A DNA stretch of 64,000 nucleotides from JANOYY01 sp043720395 (GTDB lineage: Bacteria > Actinomycetota > Acidimicrobiia > Acidimicrobiales > JANYDT01). Every line of letters starts with the position of its first letter. Positions within the stretch are counted from its first letter, which is position 1. The notes beneath the pieces are model-generated. The model was not told the origin of the DNA, did no database searches, and saw only the letters and a program-made list of their open reading frames with translations. Location: positions 1-64,000 of the forward strand of contig JAYSSR010000082.1 in NCBI GenBank assembly GCA_043720395.1, written 5' to 3'. The translations under genes and the position numbers were made by a program. Below, piece after piece: positions 1 to 8,227 of the stretch.

Positions 1-61
1 TCCCGGTCCGAGGTGGCAGCGACGGAACTTTCGCGACGCGCTGCCTGCGCACGCAAGCGGA

Positions 62-1339
62 TCACCGCCGTGAGAGTCCGCCACTCTTGCACGCAACACA
101 TTGTGTCGCTGCAGGCATCGCTCGAAGGCGTTCGCGATTGATCGGTTTCTGACAACTCTCGCAGTAACCGTAGAAACCGGTTTCGATGCTGACCATCGCT
201 CGATTGATTTCGTCGACGGTGGCAGCTGCATTTGCGGACATCGCCAGATCGCGTTCGCGTTCGATATTCACGGTTGCGCCTTCGCCCGATTCGTCGTCGA
301 ATTGGACGTCGCCCGGCTCCATGTCGATTGCCAGCTGGTCCGCCTCGGCGCGAAGCATGTCGGACTGTGCCTGGTAGGTGGCTCGCTCGGCCTTCAAGAC
401 CTCGATTTGCTGCGAAAGGAACTGACCGTCGGACAGCTCGTCGATCCCGACGAACGGGTCATCGGCGTTGATAGCCGGGGCCTTCAGAAGCTTCACCGGC
501 TTTGGCTTGAACGGCTCAGGTGCCTTGACCGCCACTTTTGGTGTCGCTGGCAGGGCAACCGACGCTACGGCTGGCGTCTTCGGCAACTTTGATGCCTTCG
601 CTGGTGGAGCGACCGCCGCGATCGCCGCGAGGGCAGCAGGCGAAGGTGCCTTCGGCGAAGGGCTGGCTGGTTTTGCAGCCGGCTTGACCGCTGCGGCCCT
701 TGCGGGAACGAGCGGTTCGACGGACGTTGCCGACGCCTCGACAGGTTTCGCGGATGCAGGTTTTGTTGGAGCAGATCTTGCTGGAGCAGATCTTGCGGGG
801 ACTGGTTTCGCCGCGACTGGTTTCGCCGCGACTGGTTTCGCCGCGACTGGTTTCGCCGCGACTGGTTTCGCCGCGACTGGTTTCGCCGCAGCGGCTTTGG
901 CTGCGACCGGCTTCGCCGGTGCAGCTTTCGATGTATCGGGTTTGGCTTTGGCAGCCGATGATGCGGGCACGGTGCTGGTGTTCCTGGGGGGAGGTGGGGT
1001 GGTTTTGGTCGACAGGGAAGGTTTTCCCGAGCCGACCTTGGTTTGCGCAGTGTCTGGAGCGCTGCGAGCCGCCTGCTTCACCGGCGCAGACTTGCCGGAA
1101 GCGGCTTTCACCGGCGCAGACTTGGGAGATACGGGTAAGGCCGCCGCCTGAGCAGCAGACCGGACCGCCTGTGATGGCACCGCCTTCGCCGACGCGGTCT
1201 TGGAGGGCTTGACTGCCGGAGAAACCGAACCGCTCACCGGTGGTTTTCCGTGTGACTTGGTAGATACCGCTGGCACGTTCTTCACGGCAGCCTTTGCCGG
1301 GTTGACCTTGTTCGGCACGACTGCCACCCCTTTCGGCAA
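62..1339 (-). CDS. TraR/DksA-type C4 zinc-finger protein with long Ala-Lys-Pro-rich N-terminal region
   Basis: About 425 residues. The last 120 residues read as a DksA/TraR family module: an acidic helical stretch (around 300-380), then a zinc finger CESC...CVAC near the C-terminus with the family signature YGYCESCQKPI. DksA/TraR proteins bind RNA polymerase through its secondary channel; here that role is inferred. The first 290 residues are low complexity, rich in Ala, Lys, Pro and Ser, with an AAKPV pentapeptide array, and resemble histone H1-like basic tails, so nucleic-acid binding is possible. Usual DksA-like proteins have 100-150 residues. The start is uncertain: the open frame begins at a TTG, and an in-frame GTG at 1318, preceded by GAAAGGGG, is a good alternative. 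It is the last gene of the division cluster, 110 bp after divIVA. Confidence 0.8.
   Translation of the reverse strand: MPKGVAVVPNKVNPAKAAVKNVPAVSTKSHGKPPVSGSVSPAVKPSKTASAKAVPSQAVRSAAQAAALPVSPKSAPVKAASGKSAPVKQAARSAPDTAQTKVGSGKPSLSTKTTPPPPRNTSTVPASSAAKAKPDTSKAAPAKPVAAKAAAAKPVAAKPVAAKPVAAKPVAAKPVAAKPVPARSAPARSAPTKPASAKPVEASATSVEPLVPARAAAVKPAAKPASPSPKAPSPAALAAIAAVAPPAKASKLPKTPAVASVALPATPKVAVKAPEPFKPKPVKLLKAPAINADDPFVGIDELSDGQFLSQQIEVLKAERATYQAQSDMLRAEADQLAIDMEPGDVQFDDESGEGATVNIERERDLAMSANAAATVDEINRAMVSIETGFYGYCESCQKPINRERLRAMPAATQCVACKSGGLSRR
800..889. repeat. In-frame 15-bp tandem repeat, six exact units
   Basis: The plus-strand unit GACTGGTTTCGCCGC occurs six times in exact head-to-tail copies, with diverged units on both sides. 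Read on the minus strand it encodes the pentapeptide AAKPV repeated in the DksA-like protein. Exact identity at third codon positions points to recent slippage or unequal recombination. Confidence 0.95.
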
Positions 1340-1449
1340 ATTCCGTCATATTGGCGGCTCACGCACCTGAGGCTCGTGAGGACGGCGGACCTTACCACCG
1401 CCTCACCACCATCAGCGCGCACCACCGGAGGCCGCACTGCCTTTGCGGA

Positions 1450-2253
1450 TCAGCTCATGAAGTCATCGGCCGGTGCCTCGGCGACAGCGGGCCACGGAAT
1501 TGACGCTCCGGGTACCGACATCACTTCTTGTTCCAGCGATACGGGAGGTGCGACTGCGAGAGCGGTGGGCAGAGCAACAGCGGGAGGCGCGGCAACGCCA
1601 GCAAACGGCGAGACGGCGAGAACGGGCACCGAGGGAAGAACTGCGACCGGCACAGCTGCCGTTGCATCGACAAGGCGATCGAGTCGTACGAGATGATCGG
1701 TCAACGCTGCACGCAGACGATCGCGCGCCGCCTGGGCATGAGTGTGGATCTCATCAAGTTCGGCCTGCCGAGCAATCCGCTCGCGAGCAGCCACCTCCTG
1801 CTCGGCAGCGACCCGACTCTGCACTGCTCGAAGTTCGACTTCGACCGCTGCCTGCCGCTCGAATGCCTCTCGATCAATGTCTGCATTGACCTGATGCCGA
1901 CGGTTGTCGCTATCAACGCGAGCCTCGTCGGCGATCCGTTCCGCGTCATGACGCGCATCGGCCACAATGCGCTCCGAGACCGACTTCGCTTCACGGACGA
2001 CCAGGTCAGCGGCGCGTTGCGCCAGGACGAGCGTTCGCTTCACGGTGTCATCGCTCTCGCCAACGGTGCGCCCCTCGGCGCGTTCGGCACGCAGCGTCAA
2101 TTCCTGAATACGGTCGTGAAGGCCCTGAACACCCACCGAGATCTGATCGATGAATTCGTCGACGTCGGCGGGGTTATATCCCCGCCAGCCCTCGCGGAAC
2201 CTGGCATCGCGGAGCGCTTCAACGGTCAGATCCATGGTCGGTCGTTCGGTCAC
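1450..2253 (-). CDS. DivIVA-domain cell-division/polar-growth protein
   Basis: 267 residues. The N-terminus carries a DivIVA domain with the typical RFREGWRGYNPADVDEFID segment (about residues 18-36), followed by a long coiled coil rich in Arg, Glu and Ala (about 45-205) and an Ala/Val/Pro-rich tail. DivIVA/Wag31 proteins recognise curved membrane and recruit wall-synthesis or division factors. The start is a GTG overlapping the sepF stop in a GTGA tetranucleotide (2250-2253), so translation is probably coupled; an ATG seven codons in is an alternative. It is downstream of ftsZ and sepF, as in many actinobacteria. Whether it is the essential Wag31 orthologue or a paralogue cannot be decided here. 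Confidence 0.85.
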   Translation of the reverse strand: MTERPTMDLTVEALRDARFREGWRGYNPADVDEFIDQISVGVQGLHDRIQELTLRAERAEGRTVGESDDTVKRTLVLAQRAADLVVREAKSVSERIVADARHDAERIADEARVDSDNRRHQVNADIDREAFERQAAVEVELRAVQSRVAAEQEVAARERIARQAELDEIHTHAQAARDRLRAALTDHLVRLDRLVDATAAVPVAVLPSVPVLAVSPFAGVAAPPAVALPTALAVAPPVSLEQEVMSVPGASIPWPAVAEAPADDFMS

Positions 2254-2795
2254 GGCGCGAGCAAACCGCGCTCTTGGAGCTTCCGGCGTTCATCAGCCGA
2301 CACTTCAACATTCTTGGGCGTGAGCATGAACACAGACTCGCCAACTCGCTGCATCTCGCCGTTGAGACCGTAAATCAGGCCTGCGGCAAAATCAACCAAT
2401 CGACGCTTGAGGTCACGGTCCACCCCGCCAAGATTGATGATGACCGGTTGCCCGCCTCGGAAGCGTTCACCGATTTCTTGGGCCTCGTGAAACGATATCG
2501 GAACGACAAGGTGCACCTTTGGTGCTGCGGGCGAGGGAATCGGCCGCACGGAAGCAGACACCGACGGGGCACCCAGCGTCGAAGGCCGGGTCTGAACGGC
2601 AACCGCACCGATACCACCATCGGCGGGCACAATCGGAAGCGCGCGAATGTTTGTCATAACGTCATCGGATGGAGCGTATGGCCGCGCTGGCGGGCGTTCC
2701 GGACGCGCTGGAACCTGCTCGTCGTACGAGTCGTAGTCGTAACCCTCGTTGTCGGTAAGCCCGAGGGCGTCCCAGATCTTCCTGAAACCAGCCAT
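2250..2795 (-). CDS. sepF: Cell division protein SepF
   Basis: 181 residues. SepF is a membrane-bound FtsZ anchor in Gram-positive bacteria. The N-terminal helix (MAGFRKIWDALGL) fits the amphipathic membrane-targeting segment. It is followed by an acidic Tyr/Asp stretch and a Pro/Arg linker. The globular SepF core lies at about residues 92-170, with the motif GGQPVIINLGGVDRDLKRR and the end of the fold at YGLNGEMQRVGESVFMLTP. Length is normal for the family. It sits downstream of ftsZ, pgeF and yggS, the classical actinobacterial arrangement, and overlaps divIVA by 4 bp. The 60 bp between sepF and yggS could hold a weak promoter, but none is clear. Confidence 0.95.
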   Translation of the reverse strand: MAGFRKIWDALGLTDNEGYDYDSYDEQVPARPERPPARPYAPSDDVMTNIRALPIVPADGGIGAVAVQTRPSTLGAPSVSASVRPIPSPAAPKVHLVVPISFHEAQEIGERFRGGQPVIINLGGVDRDLKRRLVDFAAGLIYGLNGEMQRVGESVFMLTPKNVEVSADERRKLQERGLLAP

Positions 2796-2855
2796 TGGTC
2801 GTCCTCCGTGGGTGCAGCCTACCTGGGCTGCGCCTTTCTGTCGGTGACCCGCGGG

Positions 2856-3557
2856 TCAAACGCGTTCGCGCAGCCCGACGAGCGCCGTGCCGAGTCGCAC
2901 CATCGTTGAGCCAGAGCGAATGGCCAGCTCGAAATCCTGCGACATTCCGAGCGACCGAACGCGCAGACTCATCGCGTCCGCAACCGAAACCGCCGCCTGG
3001 AACGCCGCCAAAGAGTGGTCGGAAGTCCAGCCCGGCTCGGCCGGGTCCGGTCCGATGCCCATCACCCCTTCGACGTGGAGGCCAACGGCGCGAACGGCGT
3101 CCACCAAGACCGAACCGAACTCGGGATCAACACCGCCGCGCCCGGCGACATCGGTGAGATCCAGCTGCACGAGCACACGAGCGCCGGGAACGCGTTTGGC
3201 AAGTGCGGCGGCACGCTCCACCGAGTCGACCGTCTGCCACAGATCAACGTACGGCGACAGTCGGTTGATCTTGTTGGTCTGCAGGCGACCCTGAAACGTC
3301 CATCGTGCCTCGCTGAGCTCCGGCAGCGACGCCTTCGCGACGAGTTCGTCGGCATAGTTCTCGCCGATCAGCGTCAGTCCATTCGCGAGACACGCAGCGA
3401 CGGTCTCCGGTCCATGGCCTTTGGTGACTGCGACGATTTCCACGGGACCGCCCGAGATCCGTGGAGAACTCGCCGCGTCCATCCGTTCGCGTAGACCACG
3501 GAGGTTCTGCGCCACTTGATCGGTCAGCGACGCAACCACCTCGGAGTCGAGCGTCAT
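2856..3557 (-). CDS. YggS/PLPBP family pyridoxal-phosphate homeostasis protein
   Basis: 233 residues, normal for the family. It is a single-domain PLP-binding TIM barrel related to the N-terminal domain of alanine racemase. The segment IVAVTKGHGPETV carries the PLP lysine, and conserved segments GENYADELVAK, WTFQGRLQTNKI and GVMGIGPDP follow in family order; the usual HFIGxLQxNK here reads WTFQGRLQTNK. The C-terminal SLGMSQDFELAIRSGSTMVRLGTALVG matches the phosphate-binding region. Its start overlaps the pgeF stop by an ATGA (3554-3557). Linkage to ftsZ, pgeF and sepF is typical of Gram-positive bacteria. Function is known as PLP balance, with no enzymatic reaction proven for the family. Confidence 0.93.
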   Translation of the reverse strand: MTLDSEVVASLTDQVAQNLRGLRERMDAASSPRISGGPVEIVAVTKGHGPETVAACLANGLTLIGENYADELVAKASLPELSEARWTFQGRLQTNKINRLSPYVDLWQTVDSVERAAALAKRVPGARVLVQLDLTDVAGRGGVDPEFGSVLVDAVRAVGLHVEGVMGIGPDPAEPGWTSDHSLAAFQAAVSVADAMSLRVRSLGMSQDFELAIRSGSTMVRLGTALVGLRERV

Positions 3558-4204
3558 GAAGGGTCTCCGTGCATCGACACGAGTAAACCCTGACGCCCTC
3601 GGTCACGTCGCGCCCGATACGAGAAGCTCCGGTGCTTGTGGCACGCCGTGCAGTGCCATGCGGACATGTCGAACTCGATACCGAGCGAGCGACACCGGGT
3701 CGCTATACCTTCCAGAAGATCGAGTGCCGGTCGGCCGTCGGCCGTGACCGCGCGCACCTCAGGCCCGACGGCTCGGACCACATCATCCAGGTCGGCTTCA
3801 CCGAACTCATAGCACTTCGGACCGATGCACGGCCCGAGCAGAGCTTCGACACGGTCGACAGGGTCGACGCGGTCTGCACCCAACGCTCGGATCGCTTCGA
3901 CCGCCGAGCTGAGCAACCCATCGCGTAGTCCTTTCCACCCGAGGTGAACGGCACCGACGGCCACCACGTTGCCGACGCTCTTGGCCACCAACGCGACGGG
4001 CGCGCAGTCTGCCGTTCGGATGAGCAGCCGTGCGCCAACCACATCCGTGACAGCTGCGTCTGCCGCCGCTCCGCAGAACTGACCGGGTCGCGTCACGACC
4101 ACCGTCGTCGCGCCGTGCACCTGGTCCAGCGAGGTCACGTCGGCCGGGACGGGACAGCTCGACCAGTCGACAGTGCGGTCGCCGAACTCGACAAGCGCCC
4201 GCAT
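3554..4204 (-). CDS. pgeF: PgeF/YfiH family protein (laccase-domain purine nucleoside phosphorylase)
   Basis: 216 residues. Members of this copper/zinc-binding family (YfiH, YlmD) cleave adenosine and related nucleosides and have been linked to editing of peptidoglycan precursors. The three metal/active-site positions are visible: His in DQVHGATTVVV, Cys in RTADCAPVAL and His in AVHLGWKGLRDG (usually HAGWRG). ALLGPCIGPKCYEFG and a late CTACHK segment match the rest of the family. It starts at an ATG 32 bp after ftsZ ends and overlaps yggS by 4 bp. Its position directly after ftsZ is the usual one in actinobacteria. Confidence 0.92.
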   Translation of the reverse strand: MRALVEFGDRTVDWSSCPVPADVTSLDQVHGATTVVVTRPGQFCGAAADAAVTDVVGARLLIRTADCAPVALVAKSVGNVVAVGAVHLGWKGLRDGLLSSAVEAIRALGADRVDPVDRVEALLGPCIGPKCYEFGEADLDDVVRAVGPEVRAVTADGRPALDLLEGIATRCRSLGIEFDMSAWHCTACHKHRSFSYRARRDRGRQGLLVSMHGDPS

Positions 4205-4236
4205 CCGACTCGATGCTCCGCCGACGGAGTCGACCG

Positions 4237-5352
4237 CTACTTCAAGAACGACGGTACGTCGAACTCGTCGTCGTCGAAGCCGAGGTCGTCGTCGCCCGAG
4301 GAGAACATCGAGTCCGCTGGGTTCGACTGGCCCGAGGAGTCGTTTGGAACGGGCTGCAACGGCCGATCCGGCTTCCCGGAAGACTTCGCCGCTGGACGCT
4401 GATCGTCCCAGCGGTCGAATCCGGCAGCGATAACGGTGACCCGAATTTCGTCGGCCATCGAATCGTCGAGCACCGTCCCGAAAATGATGTTCGCATCCGG
4501 GTGGGCGACGCTCTGGATGATTTCCGCGGCCTCGTTGACCTCGAAGAGACCGAGGTCGCTGCCACCGCTGATGTTGAACAGGATGCCGCGGGCCCCTTCG
4601 ATCGATGCCTCGAGCAGCGGCGAGGAGATTGCCTGGCGAGCGGCCGTGACAGCGCGCCCATTGCCGCTGCCGTAACCGATGCCCATGAGCGCGGAACCTG
4701 CGTCATGAAGGATCATCTTTACGTCGGCGAAGTCGGTGTTGATCAGGCCGGGAATGGTGATGAGGTCGGTGATTCCCTGCACGCCCTGGAGGAGAACCTC
4801 ATCGGCCATCTTGAACGCATTCAACATGGTCGTCTTGTCGGACGCGACGGTAAGCAGCCGGTCGTTCGGGATGACGATCAGCGTGTCGACCTGCACCTTC
4901 AGCGACGCGATACCAACTTCAGCCTGGACGCTGCGCCGTCGACCCTCGAAGCTGAACGGCCGCGTGACGACGCCGATGGTGAGCGCGCCCTGCGCTTTGG
5001 CGATTTCGGCAACGACGGGCGCAGCGCCCGTGCCTGTGCCGCCACCCTCGCCTGCGGTGATGAACACCATGTCGGCACCCTTCAGCGCCTCCGCGATCTC
5101 GTCGTGATGGTCGCTGGCGGCACGACGGCCGATCTCCGGATCAGAACCGGCACCGAGGCCACGGGTGAGCTCACGGCCGATATCGAGCTTGACATCGGCG
5201 TCGCTCATCAACAGCGCTTGCGCGTCCGTGTTGATACCGATGAACTCCACGCCCTTGAGCCCGGCCTCGATCATGCGGTTGACGGCATTGACTCCGCCGC
5301 CGCCGCAACCGACGACCTTGATCACGGCCAGGTAGTTCTGTGGTGGGACCAC
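4237..5352 (-). CDS. ftsZ: Cell division GTPase FtsZ
   Basis: About 371 residues from the GTG at 5352, which gives the family-like N-terminus MVPPQNYLAVIKVVG. The tubulin-like GTPase domain has GCGGGGVNAVNRM, the signature GEGGGTGTGAAPVV, VTRPFSFEGRRR, and the T7-loop region NTDFADVKMILHDAG. Residues after about 320 form an acidic linker ending in DVPSFLK, the conserved C-terminal peptide that binds SepF, FtsW or other partners. The frame stays open upstream to a GTG at 5445, adding 31 residues without family similarity; I prefer 5352, which has a purine-rich AGAGAG ahead of it. The CBS-domain gene lies upstream with a gap of over 130 bp, which may contain an ftsZ promoter. Confidence 0.96.
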   Translation of the reverse strand: MVPPQNYLAVIKVVGCGGGGVNAVNRMIEAGLKGVEFIGINTDAQALLMSDADVKLDIGRELTRGLGAGSDPEIGRRAASDHHDEIAEALKGADMVFITAGEGGGTGTGAAPVVAEIAKAQGALTIGVVTRPFSFEGRRRSVQAEVGIASLKVQVDTLIVIPNDRLLTVASDKTTMLNAFKMADEVLLQGVQGITDLITIPGLINTDFADVKMILHDAGSALMGIGYGSGNGRAVTAARQAISSPLLEASIEGARGILFNISGGSDLGLFEVNEAAEIIQSVAHPDANIIFGTVLDDSMADEIRVTVIAAGFDRWDDQRPAAKSSGKPDRPLQPVPNDSSGQSNPADSMFSSGDDDLGFDDDEFDVPSFLK

Positions 5353-5578
5353 GGAGGTGCTCTCTTTCTCGACTCGCGGTTCTGCGGCGGTGTTCTCCAC
5401 ACCTTCCGCAGATTGCTGCGACAGGAGATTACTGGGCCGCAGCACCGAATCCGCGGAGGGTCCGTTCGCCAGCAGCAGTCGTGGAACAAAACGGTCGGCG
5501 TGGCCTCAGATCGGCCCTCAAGTTCAAGGGGCCACCAAGACCGATTTCAGGCCACGATGTCCAGTTTTGCGATACGCG

Positions 5579-6013
5579 TCACCGGCCTTGGGTGATGTAG
5601 TCACCGAGGGCTTTGGCGTCGTCCTCGATTTCGGCGACCCGACGCTTCACCACGTCGCCAATGCTCACGATGCCGACAAGTGCGCCGCCGTCAACGACCG
5701 GGAGATGACGAATGCGTTGCTCGGTCATCGCGCTCATGAGCTGCTCCATGGTGTCGGTCGGCGCGCAGGTGATGACCTCGGCACTCATCACGTCGGACAC
5801 CGGTCGCTCCAACATGGCAGCACCTCCGCGTGCGATCGACGCGACTATGTCTCGCTCGCTCACGATGCCGACGATGGTGCCGTCGGCACCCAGAACGACG
5901 AGTGCCCCGATCCGACGCGTTCCCAACTCCGATGCTGCGACGAGCAGCGTCGCATGGGGACTGATGGTCGCGACCTCCGTACCCTTTCCGTCCAGAACTC
6001 CGTCGACACGCAT
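5579..6013 (-). CDS. Two-CBS-domain protein
   Basis: 144 residues made almost wholly of a CBS pair: first domain about 1-65 (GALVVLGADGTIVGIVSERDIV), second about 70-135 (VSDVMSAEVITCAPTDTM, IRHLPVVDGGALVGIVSIGDVV). CBS pairs bind adenosyl ligands such as AMP, ATP or SAM and regulate partners. The ATG start has a strong AGGAGGG ribosome-binding site 7 bp upstream. It sits between ftsQ and ftsZ, an unusual guest in a division cluster, and so could sense energy status for division. That role is only inference; stand-alone CBS proteins of this size are common and poorly understood. Confidence 0.9.
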   Translation of the reverse strand: MRVDGVLDGKGTEVATISPHATLLVAASELGTRRIGALVVLGADGTIVGIVSERDIVASIARGGAAMLERPVSDVMSAEVITCAPTDTMEQLMSAMTEQRIRHLPVVDGGALVGIVSIGDVVKRRVAEIEDDAKALGDYITQGR

Positions 6014-6089
6014 ATGTAGCCCTCCTGGTCTGGCGACCCTCGCGGGACGCAGCGCTCGTCGGCATCGTACGCCCCACGAAACCGAATTG

Positions 6090-7196
6090 TCAGGACGTCT
6101 TCGAGCCTTTTGTTCGCGTTATCACGATCGCGGTGTCGGGCACGGACACATCGACGCCGGCGACCCGCTCCAACTGCCCGGCATCGGCAAGTGCCTGCAG
6201 CGCCGCAGCCTTCGCTGGAAGGTCGTCGGGCCGACCGAACCGGACCGAGGTACTTCCGAACAGACCAGTGAACTCTGCTCCAGTTTGGTCGATTCGAGAC
6301 AACCTCAGCCGCAGGTTCGGCCCCAACGTACGGACTATGGCGGTGGCATCATGCACTCTGTCGGCGGACGAACCCGCAGCCTTCGACACCACAATGACCG
6401 GCAGCACCAAGCCGACACCGGCACGCTCCGACATCACCGCGCCGGTCTCATCGATGACGCGATCCGTCTGTCCGTCCTGATGCAAGATCGCCATCGGACG
6501 GCGGAACGCGGGTTCGATCACGATTCGGTTCGGCCAATCCTTGGACACGCGCACCGCAGCGATGTCTGGCCGTGCCTGAAGCCGCCGAACCACTTCGGCC
6601 GGGTCTACGCGGACCATTGGACGTCGGACGAGTGGGCCCGCCGCGGATCGGACTGCGTCGGCGCTCGGACCATCGACGCCGACAACGTCAACGGTACGGA
6701 CCGACATCCAAGGCGACAGCATCCATAGCACGGCGAACGTGGCGAGCGTAAGCGCGAGGAGTGCCCACATCACTGGTTGTCGAGCCCTTCGACGCAGCTC
6801 CGCTTCAACGGTCGCCCGACGACGTTCGAACTCCGGAGACACCAGCAGCGCAGCAAGCGGGTGCGGGTCGATGTCAACCGCAGCATGCGCTAGATCGAAC
6901 CCCGTCGGATCATCGACGAACCAGCGCCGACCGGACCCGCCGGGGGCTGACGGGACCGAGGAGGCAAGCCGGGGCGGTGCGACCCGATCGAGTACCGCCG
7001 GAGTGCTGAGGACCGCGCCGACGCGGCCCGGCAATCGTTGCGGTGAACAGTGTTGAGTGCGCACCACGGCAGCCGATGAACCTTCGGTCTCGGCACGTGC
7101 CCACAGCTCCGCAAAGGTGAGTCGCTTCCGCGAGTCCAGCGGGTCCTCAACGAAGCTGTGCGTCAGGTCTACGGGCGGGTCGAGGGTGATGGTCAC
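6090..7196 (-). CDS. ftsQ: FtsQ/DivIB-type division protein
   Basis: 368 residues, longer than typical FtsQ (250-310) because of a long cytoplasmic N-terminal region of about 138 residues with Pro/Arg-rich segments. One membrane helix follows (PVMWALLALTLATFAVLWML, about 139-158). Then a POTRA-like segment (VRTVDVVGVDGPSADAVRSA) and the conserved RPDIAAVRVSKDWPNRIVIE, which matches the FtsQ pattern for the step before the beta domain. FtsQ bridges FtsL/FtsB and the septal synthase complex. It starts at a GTG that overlaps the murB stop (GTGA, 7193-7196), the normal murB-ftsQ or murC-ftsQ neighbourhood. The gene ends 76 bp before the CBS gene. Confidence 0.88.
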   Translation of the reverse strand: MTITLDPPVDLTHSFVEDPLDSRKRLTFAELWARAETEGSSAAVVRTQHCSPQRLPGRVGAVLSTPAVLDRVAPPRLASSVPSAPGGSGRRWFVDDPTGFDLAHAAVDIDPHPLAALLVSPEFERRRATVEAELRRRARQPVMWALLALTLATFAVLWMLSPWMSVRTVDVVGVDGPSADAVRSAAGPLVRRPMVRVDPAEVVRRLQARPDIAAVRVSKDWPNRIVIEPAFRRPMAILHQDGQTDRVIDETGAVMSERAGVGLVLPVIVVSKAAGSSADRVHDATAIVRTLGPNLRLRLSRIDQTGAEFTGLFGSTSVRFGRPDDLPAKAAALQALADAGQLERVAGVDVSVPDTAIVITRTKGSKTS

Positions 7197-8227
7197 GGGA
7201 GGTCCTCCAAGAGTTCGGACGTTGCAATGGGTTCGGCGGCATCGAGGGCTGGGAGTACCGCGTCAAAGCCGAAGGTGCGAACCTCTGGGTGTAGTTCGAC
7301 CCCGAAGCGTTCGTAGACCCGACGACGCACCAAGCTGATGAGCGCCCAGACGTCAGCAGCGCTCGCACCGTCGTCCGCCTGAATGAAGTTCGCGTGCTTC
7401 TCCGAGACCGACGCGGTCCGGGTCCTGAGGCCCTTCAGTCCGGCGGCGTCGATGAGTCGCCCCGCCGAGTCCCCAGGAGGGTTGGTGAACACCGACCCGC
7501 AGTTCGCTCCGCCCGGCTGATGTTCGCGTCGCCAGCGCACGATCTCGGACAGTTCTGCTTCGCCAATCGCTACGTTGCGTCGCCCGACACGGAATCGGGC
7601 GGAGACCACCACCTCGTGGGCGACAAGGTTCGAAGACCGATACGAGAACTCGAAAGCCAGCGCCGGTCGATCTTCGACGAGGCCACGTCGAACGTCGAAC
7701 GTCGTCGCGGAAACGAGCGAGGCCGCGACGTCTGAGCCGTGTCCCCCTGCGTTCATGCGGACCGCGCCGCCGATTGAGCCAGGTACTCCCACCATCCATT
7801 CGAGGCCGGTGTATCCATCGCGGACGCTCTGGCGCGCCAGGACTGGAAGCTTCATTGCTCCGCCTGCGACGACTTCGACCATTGAAACCTGGTCAGCTGG
7901 ATCTTGGTCGCACCCAGCATCGGCGGACCATGTGGCAAAGGTTCCGTCGAGCACGACGACGACGCCACGGATGCCGTCGTCGCCGACAAGCAGGTTCGAT
8001 CCCTGGCCCACAACGAACACATCAAGGTCACCGTGTGGCTCGATCCGTTGCAGCGTTTCCGAGAGCAGCTCGAGGTCGTCGATGCTATGCGCGCGTACAA
8101 GAAGGTCCGCTGGGCCACCGACTCGAAACGTCGTCAGGTCCGAGAGCGCAACGTCGCGTTCCGCTCGCTCACCGAGCGCGAGGGAGATGGCGTCAATCGC
8201 CGCGAGGTGTGCCGATACGACCGTCAT
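7193..8227 (-). CDS. murB: UDP-N-acetylenolpyruvoylglucosamine reductase MurB
   Basis: 344 residues. MurB reduces UDP-GlcNAc-enolpyruvate to UDP-MurNAc with FAD and NADPH. FAD-binding segments TFRVGGPADLLVRA and GQGSNLLVGDDG are near the N-terminus, GLEWMVGVPGSIGGAVRMNAG is in the middle, and the catalytic serine sits in GGANCGSVFTNPPGD. The conserved Glu is in ELHPEVRTFG near the C-terminus. It overlaps murC by ATGA (8224-8227) and ftsQ by GTGA, so it is embedded in a coupled chain murC-murB-ftsQ. Confidence 0.95.
   Translation of the reverse strand: MTVVSAHLAAIDAISLALGERAERDVALSDLTTFRVGGPADLLVRAHSIDDLELLSETLQRIEPHGDLDVFVVGQGSNLLVGDDGIRGVVVVLDGTFATWSADAGCDQDPADQVSMVEVVAGGAMKLPVLARQSVRDGYTGLEWMVGVPGSIGGAVRMNAGGHGSDVAASLVSATTFDVRRGLVEDRPALAFEFSYRSSNLVAHEVVVSARFRVGRRNVAIGEAELSEIVRWRREHQPGGANCGSVFTNPPGDSAGRLIDAAGLKGLRTRTASVSEKHANFIQADDGASAADVWALISLVRRRVYERFGVELHPEVRTFGFDAVLPALDAAEPIATSELLEDLP

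Noticed and set aside
800..889. CRISPR-like array
   Set aside because: Units are contiguous 15-mers without spacers and code for protein.
468..1151. Plus-strand Ala/Gly/Thr-rich frame with pentapeptide-repeat look (ATGFA units)
   Set aside because: It is the antisense reading of the 15-bp repeat in the DksA-like gene; the regular AxxF pattern comes only from the DNA repeat.
4213..5595. Plus-strand open frame of 460 codons opposite ftsZ
   Set aside because: FtsZ on the other strand has all family motifs; the antisense product shows no domain.
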